From CAWFGS01 sp963815535 (GTDB lineage Bacteria > Pseudomonadota > Alphaproteobacteria > Sphingomonadales > Sphingomonadaceae), in assembly GCA_963815535.1 (NCBI GenBank), contig CAWFGS010000001.1:496001-560000 (forward strand): a DNA stretch of 64,000 nt. The letters are read 5' to 3'. The translations under genes were made by a program, and so were the position numbers. Shown here piece by piece: positions 26,883 through 35,510 of this stretch (positions within the stretch are counted from its first letter, which is position 1; every line of letters starts with the position of its first letter). A model generated the notes under the pieces. That model saw nothing but the letters and a program-made list of their open reading frames with translations, was not told where the DNA came from and searched no databases.

Positions 26883-28936
26883 TGCGTCACACTGGCAGGC
26901 GGCTGCCCGTTCGTCGGGCTTTCGTTCAGACGCGGGTTGATCGTGGTTTGCGCCATCGCCTCCGACTGTTGAGCGGCCAATCGCGCCTCGGCTTCAACCT
27001 GATCGAAGATTTCCTCGTCCGTCCGGGGCGGGAGCGGGGCGGTTTCACCCGCGGCGGCGGCATAACGCGCATATTTGTTTGCAAGCCGTTCGCGTGCATT
27101 GCCCCCCCACTGCGTTTCAAGTGCATTGAGGGCATCCATACCCTTCGCTGGATCGAACAGGAACGTCATGACGTCGCGCGCGATGGGATAGGCTGCGCCC
27201 GAACCGCCACCATGTTCGATAACGACCGCCCCTGCGTAACGCGGGTTGTCGAACGGCGCGAAGAAGATGAACAGGCCGTGGTCGCGATATTTCCAGGGAC
27301 CGGACCGGCCGTCCGAAATATTCAGCCCCACGACCTGCGCGGTCCCGGTCTTGCCGGCAATCTTGATATCCTCGAACGGCAAACGACCGCGCCCGGCCGT
27401 CCCTGGGCCATTGACGACGTCGCTCATCGCTTGGCGAATGAAGGTCTTGTACTCCTCGCTCATCCCCATCGACTTGAATTGCGGCTTGCCTTTTTTCATC
27501 AGGAGGCGCGGCTGCACTTCGTTGGAGGTCGCAAGACGCGTCGCCATGACTGCCAGCTGCAGCGGGTTGGCGAGCATATAGCCCTGACCGATCGTAGCGT
27601 TCACGGTGTCGAACGCCTGCCATTTGCGGTCGTATTTCTTCACCTTCCAGGCGGGATCGGGAACCGTGCCGTAAAACTGGTTCAGCACCGGCAGATCGAA
27701 TTGCTGCCCCATGCCATATGTCCGGCAAGCGGCGGCAATCGGGTCCATGCCCAGCCGTTGCGCGAAATGATAGAAATAGACGTCGCAGCTTTGGTAAATG
27801 CCCTTCGCCATATCGACCCTGCCATGTCCGCCGCGCTTCCAGCAGCGAAACACACGATTGCCCACACGCAAACCGCCGCCGCAAAACACGCTTTCATCAG
27901 GAGCCAGCCCTTCGCGCAGGAACGCCATGCCGACGGTCGGTTTGACTGTGGAACCAGGTGGATAAAGCCCGGTCAGAACTTTGTTTCGCAACGGCACGCG
28001 ATCATCCTCGCGCAACATCTTGTATTCGACACTACCGATGCCGTCGGAAAAGCTGTTGGGGTCGAAGCTGGGCATCGACGCCATGCACAGCAAATCACCG
28101 GTTTCGCAATCCATCACGACGACGGAGCCGGACTCCAGCCCGATCCGACGCGCGGCGTAATCCTGCAACGGACCGTCGATCGTCAGCCGAACCGGATCGC
28201 CCTGAACATCTTCACGGGTTTCCAGATCGCGCACGATGCGGCCTGCGGCGGTCACTTCCACCCGGCGTGCGCCGGGCACACCGCGGAGCCGCTGTTCGAA
28301 CTGCTTTTCCAGTCCATCCTTGCCAATCTTGTAGCCCGGCGTGATCAGGATCGGATTGCGGTCTTCTTCATATTCTTCGGCGGAGGCGGGTCCGACATAG
28401 CCGATCAGATGGCCGACCGACGGTCCGGTCGGATAATGGCGCGAGAAGCCGCGTTGTGGAACTACGCCCGGCAATTCGGGCAAGCGAACGCTGACTGCGG
28501 CGAACTGATCGTATTCCAAGCCGCTCGACACCTCGATCGGGGCAAACCCGCGCGAAGTGGCGATTTTCTCTCGCAAGTCGCCGATCTTGGTATCGTCGAG
28601 CTGCAACAGTTCCGCCAGAATCGACAGGGTCCGTTCCTGATCCGGCACGCGTTCGGGAATGATATCGACGCGAAAATCGGCACGATTGGATGCGAGCGGC
28701 GCGCCATTGCGATCCAGCAGCCAGCCGCGACGCGGCGGGATCAGAGTCAGATTGACGCGATTGCTTTCGCTTTCGACACGGTATTTGTCGTTTTCCGCAA
28801 TGGCTATGTAGGCCATGCGGGCAGCGAGAATGATGCCGATCCCCCCCTGAACCGCACCCACGATCATAGTGCGCCGGTCGAATGCGTTTTTTAGCGTGGT
28901 CGAACTCGCAGCCCCTGCGCCGCCCAATCGTGCCAT
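26879..28936 (-). CDS. mrdA: Penicillin-binding protein 2 (MrdA)
   Basis: The transpeptidase of the elongasome, 685 aa, intact. An N-terminal membrane anchor (MIVGAVQGGIGIILAARMAY) is followed by the pedestal domain (LIPPRRGWLLDRNGAPLASN) and the transpeptidase domain with the active-site serine in YPPGSTVKPTVGM, the second motif YQSCDVYFYHF and the third motif AGKTGTAQVVG. The C-terminal tail is proline- and glutamate-rich. It starts four bases after mreD and overlaps rodA. Confidence 0.97.
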   Translation of the reverse strand: MARLGGAGAASSTTLKNAFDRRTMIVGAVQGGIGIILAARMAYIAIAENDKYRVESESNRVNLTLIPPRRGWLLDRNGAPLASNRADFRVDIIPERVPDQERTLSILAELLQLDDTKIGDLREKIATSRGFAPIEVSSGLEYDQFAAVSVRLPELPGVVPQRGFSRHYPTGPSVGHLIGYVGPASAEEYEEDRNPILITPGYKIGKDGLEKQFEQRLRGVPGARRVEVTAAGRIVRDLETREDVQGDPVRLTIDGPLQDYAARRIGLESGSVVVMDCETGDLLCMASMPSFDPNSFSDGIGSVEYKMLREDDRVPLRNKVLTGLYPPGSTVKPTVGMAFLREGLAPDESVFCGGGLRVGNRVFRCWKRGGHGRVDMAKGIYQSCDVYFYHFAQRLGMDPIAAACRTYGMGQQFDLPVLNQFYGTVPDPAWKVKKYDRKWQAFDTVNATIGQGYMLANPLQLAVMATRLATSNEVQPRLLMKKGKPQFKSMGMSEEYKTFIRQAMSDVVNGPGTAGRGRLPFEDIKIAGKTGTAQVVGLNISDGRSGPWKYRDHGLFIFFAPFDNPRYAGAVVIEHGGGSGAAYPIARDVMTFLFDPAKGMDALNALETQWGGNARERLANKYARYAAAAGETAPLPPRTDEEIFDQVEAEARLAAQQSEAMAQTTINPRLNESPTNGQPPASVTQ

Positions 28937-28940
28937 AACC

Positions 28941-29495
28941 CTAACCCACCGTGCGGAAACGCAACAGGCGCAACCGATCCAGCCGCGCGACCAGGCGCGA
29001 TATCATTGGGAACAGAAGGAACGTCAGAAGCAATTGTGGCCCCAGGGCGAACAGGGAATGAACGGTAATAGGCGCGCCGGATATCAGCATCGCGCACAGC
29101 AGATAACAGCCGATCGCTGCACCCGCCGTGAACCAATCCTGTATGAAATTTCGCCATGGCAAACGCGCTTCGATCGCTTCCAAAATGAGCAATGCGGCGG
29201 AAAATAGCAATATTGCGCTGCCAAACGGCTGACCGCTGAACAGATCGTCGATCAGGCCGAGGGGGAAACCGGCCCACGGCGGGATCAGTCCCGGCCTGAT
29301 CAACCGCCAAGACAGCAAGATGGCGAAGGACAGCGGCGGCACCAACGGCACGGCGGACGCTATGAACATCAACGGCAACAGCGAACCGATTACGATCATG
29401 ATATAGGGAACGGCGTACGCAAGGACGGGCGAATGCGCGCGGTTTATTCGTAAGCCGTATTCGTCCCGGCGACTGCGCGGATCGCTGCGTTCCAT
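28941..29495 (-). CDS. mreD: Rod shape-determining protein MreD
   Basis: A small membrane protein that links the cytoskeleton to wall synthesis. 184 aa with about five membrane segments (YIMIVIGSLLPLMFIASAVP; GFPLGLIDDLFSGQPFGSAI, the conserved loop; LLTFLLFPMISRLVA). Poorly conserved in sequence, identified by length, topology and place between mreC and mrdA. The start overlaps the mreC stop. Confidence 0.92.
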   Translation of the reverse strand: MERSDPRSRRDEYGLRINRAHSPVLAYAVPYIMIVIGSLLPLMFIASAVPLVPPLSFAILLSWRLIRPGLIPPWAGFPLGLIDDLFSGQPFGSAILLFSAALLILEAIEARLPWRNFIQDWFTAGAAIGCYLLCAMLISGAPITVHSLFALGPQLLLTFLLFPMISRLVARLDRLRLLRFRTVG

Positions 29496-30442
29496 TACTC
29501 GGCCCCGGCAGGCTCGACGCCGCTTTCGTTTCCGGTCGGATCGTCGATCGGAGCTTCGACCAACGGAAGGTCGGGCGATGCCTGGGAACTGCGGACGGCC
29601 TGAGGCTGCCAGATCGGCTCGACGGAGACGAAATCGGCAGCTGCCGGATCGCTGATGATACGCGCCACACCGCCGTCGGACGTTATTTCCGCAACGATGG
29701 CGACCGCGATGCCGGGACGGTAATATCCCCCGGCGCCGCTGGTCACGAAGATATCACCCTTCTTCAACGGATTGATTCCGAGGTTGATAAGGCGAATTCG
29801 CAGCATTCCATCGCCGCGTCCCTCGGCAAAGGCGACCACATCGTCCTGCGATCGCCGGACGGGAAGCACGCTTTCGCTGTCGGTCAACAGCAACACGCGC
29901 GCGCTGTTTCGCCCGGCTTCCAATATCCGCCCGACGACGCCGCGCGCCGATCGAACGGGCATGCCGCGGCGCACGCCGTCGCGGGTTCCCGCACCGAGAT
30001 AGGCGAAACGCCGCGTGCTGCTGGCGGTGGAGCCGATCAATCGCGCGACGACCACCGGCTCGACATCGGTTTCCTTCAAGTCGAGCAGAGCTTTCAACCG
30101 GCGGTTTTCCTGCCCCGTTGCGGATGCTTCTGCCAGACGAATACGGGTAAGTTCCACTTCCCGCTTCAGCTTCGCATTCTGACTGCCGGCGCGCAGGTAG
30201 CCCTGGATGCTTTCGACGAGGTTCTGTCCTTCTCCGCGGGCCGTTGCCGCCCCGGTCAGGGCAGGGGCCGCCCCGTCGCGCGCCACCCCGCGCCAAGCAT
30301 CGAAAGACACCGGCCGCCACAGCGATATGCCCAGCAACAGCGCGCCTACCAGCGCGCCGATACCTGCGACGACGTATCCTGTAAAAAGATTGAACTGCGC
30401 TTTGCGGGAATGGCCCGAGCGCCGGGTCGATGGCGCTGCCAT
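29495..30442 (-). CDS. mreC: Rod shape-determining protein MreC
   Basis: A bitopic membrane protein whose periplasmic part organises the elongasome. 315 aa, intact. A basic N-terminus is followed by a membrane segment (YVVAGIGALVGALLLGISLW), a coiled coil (residues of about 75-115, RLAEASATGQENRRLKALLD) and the beta-rich domain (MPVRSARGVVGRILEAGRNS; DIFVTSGAGGYYRPGIAVAI). The C-terminal tail is acidic and proline-rich. Confidence 0.95.
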   Translation of the reverse strand: MAAPSTRRSGHSRKAQFNLFTGYVVAGIGALVGALLLGISLWRPVSFDAWRGVARDGAAPALTGAATARGEGQNLVESIQGYLRAGSQNAKLKREVELTRIRLAEASATGQENRRLKALLDLKETDVEPVVVARLIGSTASSTRRFAYLGAGTRDGVRRGMPVRSARGVVGRILEAGRNSARVLLLTDSESVLPVRRSQDDVVAFAEGRGDGMLRIRLINLGINPLKKGDIFVTSGAGGYYRPGIAVAIVAEITSDGGVARIISDPAAADFVSVEPIWQPQAVRSSQASPDLPLVEAPIDDPTGNESGVEPAGAE

Positions 30443-30452
30443 AATGCGCGCC

Positions 30453-31499
30453 CTAGGCGGTCATGAGGACGCCGCGATAGATCGGATCCTCCATTGCGCG
30501 GCCCGTGCCGACGGCGACGCAGGACAGGGGATCTTCCGCGATGCTGACCGGGAGGCCCGTTTCTTCGCGCAGATGCTCGTCGAGCCCGCTGATCAACGCC
30601 CCGCCGCCTGTCAGAACGATCCCTTGATCGACGATATCCGCCGCAAGTTCCGGTGCGGTGTTTTCCAGGGCGATCCGCACGCCTTCCACGATCGCGCCGA
30701 TCGGTTCCGACAGGGCTTCCGCGATATGCGCCTGATTGATTGTAATTTCCTTGGGCACGCCGTTGACCAAATCGCGCCCTTTCAACGTGATAGTCTCGCC
30801 AATCCCGTCTTCGGGCGCGATGGCGATGCCGTAATCCTTCTTGATGCGTTCCGCCGTCGCTTCACCGATCAGCAGATTGTGATGACGGCGGACATAGGAC
30901 ACGATCGCCTCGTCCATTTTGTCGCCCCCTGTCCGAACGCTGGTGGTGTAGGCGAGGCCGCGCAGGGACAGCACCGCGACTTCGGTCGTGCCGCCGCCGA
31001 TATCGACTACCATCGATCCCACCGGTTCGGTCACCGGCATATCGGCGCCGATCGCTGCGGCCATCGGCTCCAGGATCAGGAAAACTTCACTCGCGCCAGC
31101 ATTGCTGGCGGCATCGCGAATGGCGCGGCGTTCGACGCTTGTCGACCCGCTCGGCACGCAGATCACGATTTCGGGCGGGTTGAACAGGCTGGTGCGTTTG
31201 CCGTTCACCTTGCGGATGAAATGCTTGATCATTTCTTCGGCGATTTCGATGTCGGCGATCACGCCGTCGCGCAAGGGACGGATGGCCTCGATCGAGTCGG
31301 GCGTTTTGCCCATCATCAGTTTCGCATCGTCGCCGACGGCCTTCACACGCTTAACGCCGTTCAGGGTTTCGATGGCGACGACGCTGGGTTCGTTGAGGAC
31401 GATCCCCTGATCCTGCACATAAACCAGTGTATTTGCGGTCCCAAGGTCGATGGCCATGTTGGCAGAGCCGAATTTGAACAATTTTGACCAGAAGCTCAT
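30453..31499 (-). CDS. mreB: Rod shape-determining protein MreB (bacterial actin)
   Basis: Cytoskeletal ATPase that steers cell-wall elongation. 348 aa from MSFWSKLFKFGSANMAIDLG, the start that matches the family (an in-frame ATG at 31550 adds 17 unrelated residues). ATP-binding motifs: IDLGTANTLVYVQDQGIVLN, MVVDIGGGTTEVAVLSL and IVLTGGGALISGLDEHLREE. It is the first gene of the mreBCD-mrdA-rodA operon and lies divergent from mutL with 191 bases between, which should hold both promoters. Confidence 0.97.
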   Translation of the reverse strand: MSFWSKLFKFGSANMAIDLGTANTLVYVQDQGIVLNEPSVVAIETLNGVKRVKAVGDDAKLMMGKTPDSIEAIRPLRDGVIADIEIAEEMIKHFIRKVNGKRTSLFNPPEIVICVPSGSTSVERRAIRDAASNAGASEVFLILEPMAAAIGADMPVTEPVGSMVVDIGGGTTEVAVLSLRGLAYTTSVRTGGDKMDEAIVSYVRRHHNLLIGEATAERIKKDYGIAIAPEDGIGETITLKGRDLVNGVPKEITINQAHIAEALSEPIGAIVEGVRIALENTAPELAADIVDQGIVLTGGGALISGLDEHLREETGLPVSIAEDPLSCVAVGTGRAMEDPIYRGVLMTA

Positions 31500-31690
31500 G
31501 TCGCGTTGGATTCCGTAAGATACGCCGAAACGCCCGCAGCACAGATACAACGGAAACGTCCCGTCAGTGACAGGGGATCAGACGCCTTTAGCCAACCGCA
31601 ACGCAAAACGCCAAAAATTAATGGCGATAATGCCGGAGATTTCCACCGTCGGCCTCGAACATCAGGCGTTTCATCGCTATCGTACTCTGC

Positions 31691-33514
31691 ATGGTCGAAA
31701 TCCGGCGTCTTCCCGAAGCATTGGTGAACCGCATCGCCGCTGGCGAAGTGGTTGAGCGCCCGGCATCCGCGTTAAAGGAATTGATCGAAAACGCCATCGA
31801 CGCGCAGGCTTCGCGCATTGCGATCAAGCTGATCGATGGGGGACTGGCCGGCATCGACATTACGGACGATGGGATCGGCATGTCGCCGCCGCAGATGGCG
31901 CTGGCGTTCGAACGGCATGCAACGTCGAAACTGCCCAACGACGCAATCGAACAGGTCGCGACATTGGGTTTTCGCGGCGAGGCCTTGCCTTCCATCGCCA
32001 GCGTATCGCGCTTCGTGCTGGAAAGCCGCCCGGCCGGCGCGGCGCAGGGGTGGCGCCGCGTCGTCGATCACGGCGAGCTGCGCGACGATGGCCCAGCAGC
32101 CTTGCCCGCCGGAACGCGCGTGCAGGTCGAACAGATGTTCGCGAAGATACCCGCACGGCGAAAATTTCTTCGCAGTGCGCGCAGCGAGTATATCGCCGCG
32201 CTCGACGTGGTGCGCCGCCTGGCGATGGCAAGGCCCGACATCGCATTCACACTCGATCATGGCGAACGCCGGGTGCTGGCTCTGCAATCGGACGATCGCC
32301 TGGCCGATCGCGTCGCCCAGATCGTGGCGCGGGAATTGAAGGACAACGCCGTACCGATCGACTGCGAACGCGCCGGGCCGGAACCGGGTGAGCGAGCCGG
32401 ATCGATGTGCCTGACCGGCATTGCCGGCTTGCCGACATACAATCGCGGCATCGCCGACCATCAATATCTGTTCGTCAATGGCCGACCGGTGAAGGACAGG
32501 CTGCTGACCGGCGCAGTGCGCGGCGCCTATGCCGATATGCTGGCACGCGATCGGCATGCGGTGCTAGCGCTATTTTTGGAACTGCCGCCCGAAGATGTCG
32601 ATGTGAACGTCCATCCTGCGAAAACCGAGGTGCGCTTCCGCGACGCGCAGGCCGTGCGCGGTTTTATCGTATCGAGCCTGCGCCGTTCGCTGGCGAGCGG
32701 CGACCGGCGCAGCGCACAATCTCCCGATGCAGCGGCCATGGGCCGCTGGACTTTCGAACCGGTGCAAACGGTTGCACCCGCCGCCATGCGCTCGATCTTC
32801 GATCCACCTTCCGGGCCAGCATCGGCAACCCAGCGCGTGGGGGAAAGGCAGTCGGTCTGGGACGGACCGAATACACCCGCGCCGCAAGGCCGCGCAGAAA
32901 CCGCGCAGCCGTTGGACGCAGACGAGCAGGCATACCCGCTGGGTGTAGCGCGCGGGCAAGTTGCCAAAACCTATATCGTCGCGGAATCCGGGGACGGGCT
33001 GGTGCTGGTCGATCAGCACGCCGCACATGAACGGTTGGTGCTGGAACGCCTGCGCACCGCAGGGGCCGGGACGGCAGTCGCGCGCAGTCAGGCGTTGTTG
33101 ATTCCCGACGTGGTCGAACTGGACGAAACGGCATGCGACCGTCTTGAAAGTTCCATTGCGAAGCTTGCCGAACTTGGCCTCAGCATCGAGCGGTTCGGGC
33201 CCGCAGCCATGCTGGTGCGCTCCATCCCGCACGCCCTGACCGGAGCCGATCCCGGCAAACTGTTGCAAGATATCGCGGACGATCTTGCCAAACATGGCGA
33301 AGCCTTATTGCTCGGCGAAAAACTCGATCTCGCGCTGGCGACTATGGCATGCCACGGATCGGTCCGGGCGGGGCGGGTACTATCGGTCGCAGAAATGAAC
33401 GCCCTGCTGCGCGAAATGGAACGCACCCCGCGTTCCGGCCAATGCAATCACGGTCGCCCGACTTGGGTCAAACTGGGCATGGGCGATGTCGAAAAGCTGT
33501 TCGGGCGGCATTAG
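31691..33514 (+). CDS. mutL: DNA mismatch repair protein MutL
   Basis: 607 aa, intact. The GHKL ATPase domain shows ALVNRIAAGEVVERPASALK, ELIENAIDAQ, DDGIGMSPPQM, HATSKL and GFRGEALPSIA; then NGRPVKDRLLTGAVRGAYAD and the loop DVDVNVHPAKTEVRF. The C-terminal domain has VDQHAAHERLVLE, matching the DQHA(X)2E(X)4E metal-dependent endonuclease motif, with supporting ACHGSVRAG-like and QCNHGRPTWVKL segments. This fits MutL of bacteria without MutH, which nick DNA themselves. Confidence 0.97.
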   Translation: MVEIRRLPEALVNRIAAGEVVERPASALKELIENAIDAQASRIAIKLIDGGLAGIDITDDGIGMSPPQMALAFERHATSKLPNDAIEQVATLGFRGEALPSIASVSRFVLESRPAGAAQGWRRVVDHGELRDDGPAALPAGTRVQVEQMFAKIPARRKFLRSARSEYIAALDVVRRLAMARPDIAFTLDHGERRVLALQSDDRLADRVAQIVARELKDNAVPIDCERAGPEPGERAGSMCLTGIAGLPTYNRGIADHQYLFVNGRPVKDRLLTGAVRGAYADMLARDRHAVLALFLELPPEDVDVNVHPAKTEVRFRDAQAVRGFIVSSLRRSLASGDRRSAQSPDAAAMGRWTFEPVQTVAPAAMRSIFDPPSGPASATQRVGERQSVWDGPNTPAPQGRAETAQPLDADEQAYPLGVARGQVAKTYIVAESGDGLVLVDQHAAHERLVLERLRTAGAGTAVARSQALLIPDVVELDETACDRLESSIAKLAELGLSIERFGPAAMLVRSIPHALTGADPGKLLQDIADDLAKHGEALLLGEKLDLALATMACHGSVRAGRVLSVAEMNALLREMERTPRSGQCNHGRPTWVKLGMGDVEKLFGRH

Positions 33515-33619
33515 TACCAAAGTTTGGAAGAGTTTGAAGCAGCGGCTTTTGGACGAGAATATGAAAGCTGCCGTTTGGCTTACCATTCAGTGGCCGATAT
33601 CACGCAAGACAACGCCTTT

Positions 33620-34102
33620 TTAGCTATGATTGCCTTGATCGTCGTTCACAGGAACGTCAGGATCACGAACGCTTATCATTCCGTTCGACACCATTTCCAG
33701 CACGACTTCGTCATTCTGGTTGAGTGTTTGGCCTCGCGATTTGAACAGGCCCATTTCCGGTCGTGATCGACTGCGGCGTTTTTCGATGATTTCGGTTTCA
33801 ACGCGCAGGACGTCGCCCGGATAAACCGGCTTGCGCCAGCGTAGTTCATCGACGCCGGGCGAGCCCAATCCCGCTTGCTTATTCGCCTGCATGTTGTCCA
33901 CCATCATCCGCATCGTCATGGCGCAGGTGTGCCAGCCGCTGGCCGATATGCGCCCGAAATGGGTTTTTGCCGCAGCTTCGTCGCTGAGGTGGAATGCTTG
34001 CGGATCGTATGCCGTAGCGAAGGCGCGAACCTCTTCCGCCGACACCTCGTATGCGCCGAAACTGTTGTGCTGGCCGACCGCAATGTCTTCGAAATACAAC
34101 AT
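33620..34102 (-). CDS. MaoC-family dehydratase (hot-dog fold)
   Basis: 160 aa. Seen: YFEDIAVGQHNSFGAYEVSA, the hydratase motif region FATAYDPQAFHLSDEAAAKT with HFGRISASGWHTCAM, and VDELRWRKPVYPGDVLRVET. Members hydrate enoyl-CoA or process mesaconyl-type CoA esters; the substrate cannot be told. It is followed after eight bases by the DUF1206 gene's end (the DUF1206 gene is upstream on the same strand), so the two may be co-transcribed. Convergent with mutL. Confidence 0.88.
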   Translation of the reverse strand: MLYFEDIAVGQHNSFGAYEVSAEEVRAFATAYDPQAFHLSDEAAAKTHFGRISASGWHTCAMTMRMMVDNMQANKQAGLGSPGVDELRWRKPVYPGDVLRVETEIIEKRRSRSRPEMGLFKSRGQTLNQNDEVVLEMVSNGMISVRDPDVPVNDDQGNHS

Positions 34103-34110
34103 ATCGCTTC

Positions 34111-34917
34111 CTATGCCCGGAACTTGGGAACGCCCATATCGCCGTCCAGTTCGGGGATGATCCGGTATCTTGCGAGAACCAGGCTGAACAGGCCGAATAT
34201 CAGCAACCCTGCCGCAACGATGGTGAAGACAACACCCATATCCGCAAGAGAGCCCAAGGCTTCCGCCAGCGTTTTTACATTTTCGCTACCCTGACCGAAG
34301 AAGCCGGACTGAACCAGCGACCAGCCGATTACGGCATAAACCACGCCGCGCGACAGAAAGCCGATCTGGCCCAGGATTTTGGTGGCCGATGGCGCGCGGG
34401 CGGAAATCCGGTTCATGAACGATGCGGTAACGCCCTTCTTCGCTTGCGCGATGGCCGCAGCGAAGAATGCAATGCCGAGCAGACCCAGCACGACGCCGCC
34501 CAAATCGGCGGATAATACGCCGGCGGCCACCTCCTGTGCGCCGCCGCCGGACCCCTCGGAAACAGGTGGCCGGCTCGCCAATTTATACGCGGAATAGGCA
34601 AGAGCAAGATGCCCGACACCGCTCCCCGCATGGCCGATCCGCTTTCCCCAACCTTTCGCATCGTTGCCATTGTTCTCCACATCGAATGCTGTCGATGCGA
34701 ACCGGAACAAGGCGTACGCGACCAGACCCACCACCATAATCCACAGCACGAACGTACCGGCGGGTATGTCCTCGATCGCTTGAAAAACGCCGTCGGTTCC
34801 CTGCGATATCGCGCCCGCGCTCGTCAGCGCGACGGCGCCCAGCGCAATATAAAGAACGGCACGGGAAAAATAGCCGACCCGGACCAACCAGTTAAACTTT
34901 TCCGATTTATCGACCAT
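34111..34917 (-). CDS. DUF1206 membrane protein
   Basis: 268 aa with six hydrophobic segments arranged as three repeats of the DUF1206 unit: WLVRVGYFSRAVLYIALGAV, KRIGHAGSGVGHLALAYSAY and GQIGFLSRGVVYAVIGWSLV each open a unit. The repeat pattern of a glycine-x-x-arginine/gly helix pair identifies the family, whose role is unknown. Inner-membrane. No frame break. Confidence 0.85.
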   Translation of the reverse strand: MVDKSEKFNWLVRVGYFSRAVLYIALGAVALTSAGAISQGTDGVFQAIEDIPAGTFVLWIMVVGLVAYALFRFASTAFDVENNGNDAKGWGKRIGHAGSGVGHLALAYSAYKLASRPPVSEGSGGGAQEVAAGVLSADLGGVVLGLLGIAFFAAAIAQAKKGVTASFMNRISARAPSATKILGQIGFLSRGVVYAVIGWSLVQSGFFGQGSENVKTLAEALGSLADMGVVFTIVAAGLLIFGLFSLVLARYRIIPELDGDMGVPKFRA

Positions 34918-35101
34918 AGTGGGTTCCGATCCTGAGCAATGCGTCCGTTCGCGTTGGATGTTGTCGCTTCATGCCGACATCATCCGACATCGCGGGTGGC
35001 ACGAACAGTAGGGCGCTGGACCATCAAGGCAAGGGTGACGGTGGCACCAATACGATGATAAGTCCGACGAATACTCAATAAGGTTCATCGAAGGGAATGC
35101 G

Positions 35102-35440
35102 ATGTTGCAAACCGCGAACGAATGGTTCCTGTCTTTGGGCGCGCAATATGGCGTGAACCCTTACATTTTTGGCGCGCTGTATGTCGGCGCGATCCCGTTC
35201 TTCCTGCTCGCTATCGCCTGGCTGGTCCGCCGCGCCAGGGCAGGCGGGCCGACATTGGTCCCTGCAATGACCGCGGGGTTCCTGTTCATTTCCGCCTATC
35301 TCTATCTTGCGGTGGTCGGACGCAACATTCCGATCTGGGTCTGGTTCTTCCTGGCCGCCATGGTTTCTTATGGCGCCTGGGCCGCGATCCGGAATACGAA
35401 GCGCAAGATACACGCGGGCGAAGGGAAGGACGAAGAGTAG
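35102..35440 (+). CDS. Small inner-membrane protein of unknown function
   Basis: 112 aa. Three hydrophobic segments (YIFGALYVGAIPFFLLAIAW; LVPAMTAGFLFISAYLYLAV; IPIWVWFFLAAMVSYGAWAA) and a short, lysine-rich cytoplasmic tail. AAGGGAATGCG precedes the ATG. I do not recognise the family. It is followed by dnaE on the same strand after about 70 bases. Confidence 0.75.
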   Translation: MLQTANEWFLSLGAQYGVNPYIFGALYVGAIPFFLLAIAWLVRRARAGGPTLVPAMTAGFLFISAYLYLAVVGRNIPIWVWFFLAAMVSYGAWAAIRNTKRKIHAGEGKDEE

Positions 35441-35510
35441 CGTTTGGCGGTCGGGGAAACTGCGACCCAACCGCCTTCACATTGCCCCAATGAAGGCGCA
35501 TATTCATGCC

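Noticed and set aside
26882..28894. 670-codon open frame on the plus strand opposite mrdA
   Set aside because: Same antisense effect; PBP2 on the other strand has all three catalytic motifs and fits the operon.
30207..31487. 426-codon plus-strand frame opposite mreB
   Set aside because: MreB on the minus strand is unmistakable; this is a shadow.
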